Assembly: GCA_934503195.1 (NCBI GenBank)
Contig: CAKSVM010000022.1
Location: 1 to 39,904, forward strand
Source: an uncultured Eubacteriales bacterium
GTDB lineage: Bacteria; Bacillota; Clostridia; Oscillospirales; CAG-272
Length of the DNA: 39,904 bases
Direction: 5' to 3'
Below are positions 38,599 to 39,904 of this stretch, in pieces. Every line of letters starts with the position of its first letter. Position 1 is the stretch's first letter. The position numbers and the translations under genes are program-made. The notes below the pieces were generated by a model, which was given only the letters and a program-made list of their open reading frames with translations, was not told where the DNA came from and ran no database searches.

Positions 38599-39831
38599 AT
38601 GCGGAACATACTTGACTACGGCGCGGTGGGAGACGGCGTCACGCTGAACACGTCCGCGATTCAGGCGGCGGTAAATGACGGAGGAATGGTTCTTATCCCG
38701 CCCGGAAAATTTGTCACCGGAACGATATATCTCGAAAGCGACGGAGGACTTTACCTCGCGCCTGGCGCGACGCTTGTCGCAAGCCACGACTTCAGGGACT
38801 ACAACAAGATGGATTTCTGCCCGCAGAACTGGGGCTCGGTCTCGGAGCTTCACAACGGCGAGCATCTGATCGCCGCGGTCGGGAAGAAGAATGTCACGAT
38901 TGAGGGACACGGAATGATCGACGGTCAGGGGCGTCACTGGATGAACGAGTCGCGTACACGTCCCGGCTGGCCTTTTCCGGAAAACCGCGACTATGACCCG
39001 GTTCAGCATCCCTCGCAGATGATCTATTTCTGCGAGTGCGAGAACGTCCACGTCACCGATGTCACGCTGACAAACAGCCCATACTGGCATCTCTTTTTCC
39101 ACGGCTGCGTCAATGTCTTCGCGCGCGGACTCATGATCTCGGGCGACCGGCCGCGCTGGACAAACGACGGAATCGACATCGATTCCTGCGAAAACATCAC
39201 GGTCAGCGACTGTGTAATCGACGTAGGCGACGACGCGATCGCGATCCGCGGCGACGGAAAGCGGCTCATTAAGCGTCCGAATCTCTGCGAGAAGATCACG
39301 ATAACGAACTGCGTTCTCCGCGCGGCGCGGGATTACGGAATCCGTATCGGAGTCGGCGGCGGAATCATCCGGAATGTCGTGATCTCGAATCTTGACATAG
39401 AGGCCCCGAACTGCGCCGGAGTCGGATTCATGGGACGCTGGCATCCGCAGAGCAAGGAAGCGACGAGCGTTGAGCGGGTCAGTCTCTCGAATCTGAACAT
39501 CCGCGCGCGAAGAGGAATCGAGATGGTCGCGGCCGAGGGCGACTCACCGCTTCCGAACCCCTGCTTTGTCAGAGGTATCAGCTTTTCGCGGATTTTTGTT
39601 GAGGAGGATATCGAATCGAAGTTCGCGGGGAATTCCGAGGTCGCGCTTGAGAACATTGATCTCGACGATCTGAGATTCTTCGTGAAGGAAGGCGTATCGT
39701 ATCCTCTTGGGCTTATGAACTTCGAAAATGTGAAAGCCGTCACTGTGAGCCGGATGAGAATCACGAACCGCGGTGGGGATACCATCGAGGCTGTGCGCTC
39801 CGGAGAAAACTGCGAAATCACGCTTATATAA
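38599..39831 (+). CDS. GH28-like polygalacturonase family protein
   Basis: This 410-residue right-handed beta-helix protein has a pectate-lyase-3-like start (LDYGAVGDGVTLNTSAIQAAV) and a GH28 core. N189-D190-G191 with D193 lies in TNDGIDIDSC, and D211-D212 lies in VGDDAIAIRGD, matching the three catalytic acids. The canonical GHG/RIK site is replaced by RDYGIRIGVGGG, so activity may be on an unusual uronate or rhamnose linkage. It has no signal peptide, so it should be cytoplasmic and work on imported oligosaccharides. It is monocistronic with its own promoter. Its substrate is unproven. Confidence 0.87.
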   Translation: MRNILDYGAVGDGVTLNTSAIQAAVNDGGMVLIPPGKFVTGTIYLESDGGLYLAPGATLVASHDFRDYNKMDFCPQNWGSVSELHNGEHLIAAVGKKNVTIEGHGMIDGQGRHWMNESRTRPGWPFPENRDYDPVQHPSQMIYFCECENVHVTDVTLTNSPYWHLFFHGCVNVFARGLMISGDRPRWTNDGIDIDSCENITVSDCVIDVGDDAIAIRGDGKRLIKRPNLCEKITITNCVLRAARDYGIRIGVGGGIIRNVVISNLDIEAPNCAGVGFMGRWHPQSKEATSVERVSLSNLNIRARRGIEMVAAEGDSPLPNPCFVRGISFSRIFVEEDIESKFAGNSEVALENIDLDDLRFFVKEGVSYPLGLMNFENVKAVTVSRMRITNRGGDTIEAVRSGENCEITLI

Positions 39832-39860
39832 TGTCTACTGAATAACCATCAACATTTTGC

Positions 39861-39904
39861 ATGGCAGCAGAAAGGCAAGGAACCAATCGAGAAACCGCAA
39901 AAAG
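39861..39904 (+). other. Possible start of a further reading frame, cut by window edge
   Basis: ATG 39861 opens 14 codons (MAAERQGTNRETAK) to the edge. There is no ribosome binding site, and the base composition (CAA, GGA, AAT, CGA codons) differs from its neighbours. It may be a mobile-element gene start or chance. Confidence 0.2.

Overview
The window looks like chromosomal DNA of an uncultured gut- or rumen-type member of the Bacillota, class Clostridia. The grounds are moderately high G+C, strong AGGAGG-type ribosome binding sites, many TTGACA-N17-TATAAT promoters, Thr/Glu-rich linkers behind lipobox cysteines, SpoVB, YoaP-type acetyltransferase and ROK families, and a clostridial-type gene set (DUF512 radical SAM, der, plsY). 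I found no phage, IS element, CRISPR array, rRNA or tRNA. Genus and species cannot be named from the sequence alone.

Left part (1-11,500). Three divergent pairs each consist of an AraC/cupin regulator on the minus strand facing an extracellular solute-binding lipoprotein on the plus strand (1-2467, 5177-7689, 7742-10266). The second and third pairs are a tandem duplication of about 2.57 kb. Their promoter regions keep two sequence blocks at exactly the same distance from the -10 element. Housekeeping genes (argS-yebC, ilvE, cdd) lie between and after the pairs. A fourth binding protein (15176) heads a two-gene operon with a cytoplasmic GH20-like hexosaminidase. No ABC permease for sugars is present, so all four binding proteins are locally orphan.

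Middle part (11,500-26,500). A SpoVB-like flippase overlaps cdd tail to tail, followed by NADP-type gdhA. Then comes a run of minus-strand genes. A MerR regulator carries its own textbook operator (19-bp spacer with a 15-bp dyad). A seven-gene TetR-led unit contains an alpha/beta hydrolase, a GNAT-YoaP acetyltransferase, a small lipoprotein, a 70-residue protein, a tyrosine phosphatase and an AraC-GyrI regulator. A four-gene operon encodes three paralogous lipoproteins of unknown function, built from a shared beta-rich module, plus a PNPOx-like protein.

Right part (26,500-39,904). A two-component regulator/ABC-2 exporter/histidine kinase operon continues into a sialate O-acetylesterase-like gene and a flavodoxin-like reductase. 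Four helically phased direct repeats behind the response regulator gene look like its operator. Divergent from this is a ROK glucokinase, then a rightward housekeeping cluster: PAP2 phosphatase, prolyl-tRNA editing protein, PDZ-radical SAM protein, der, plsY, and a pyrophosphatase-like/HD fusion. A GH28-like gene with its own promoter closes the window.

Taken together, the region is a glycan-uptake and sensing neighbourhood (binding proteins, GH20, GH28, acetylesterase, ROK kinase) interleaved with core translation and lipid genes. The best candidates for something undescribed are the duplicated AraC/orphan-binding-protein cassettes, the repeated lipoprotein module family, the phased-repeat operator and the PPase-HD fusion.
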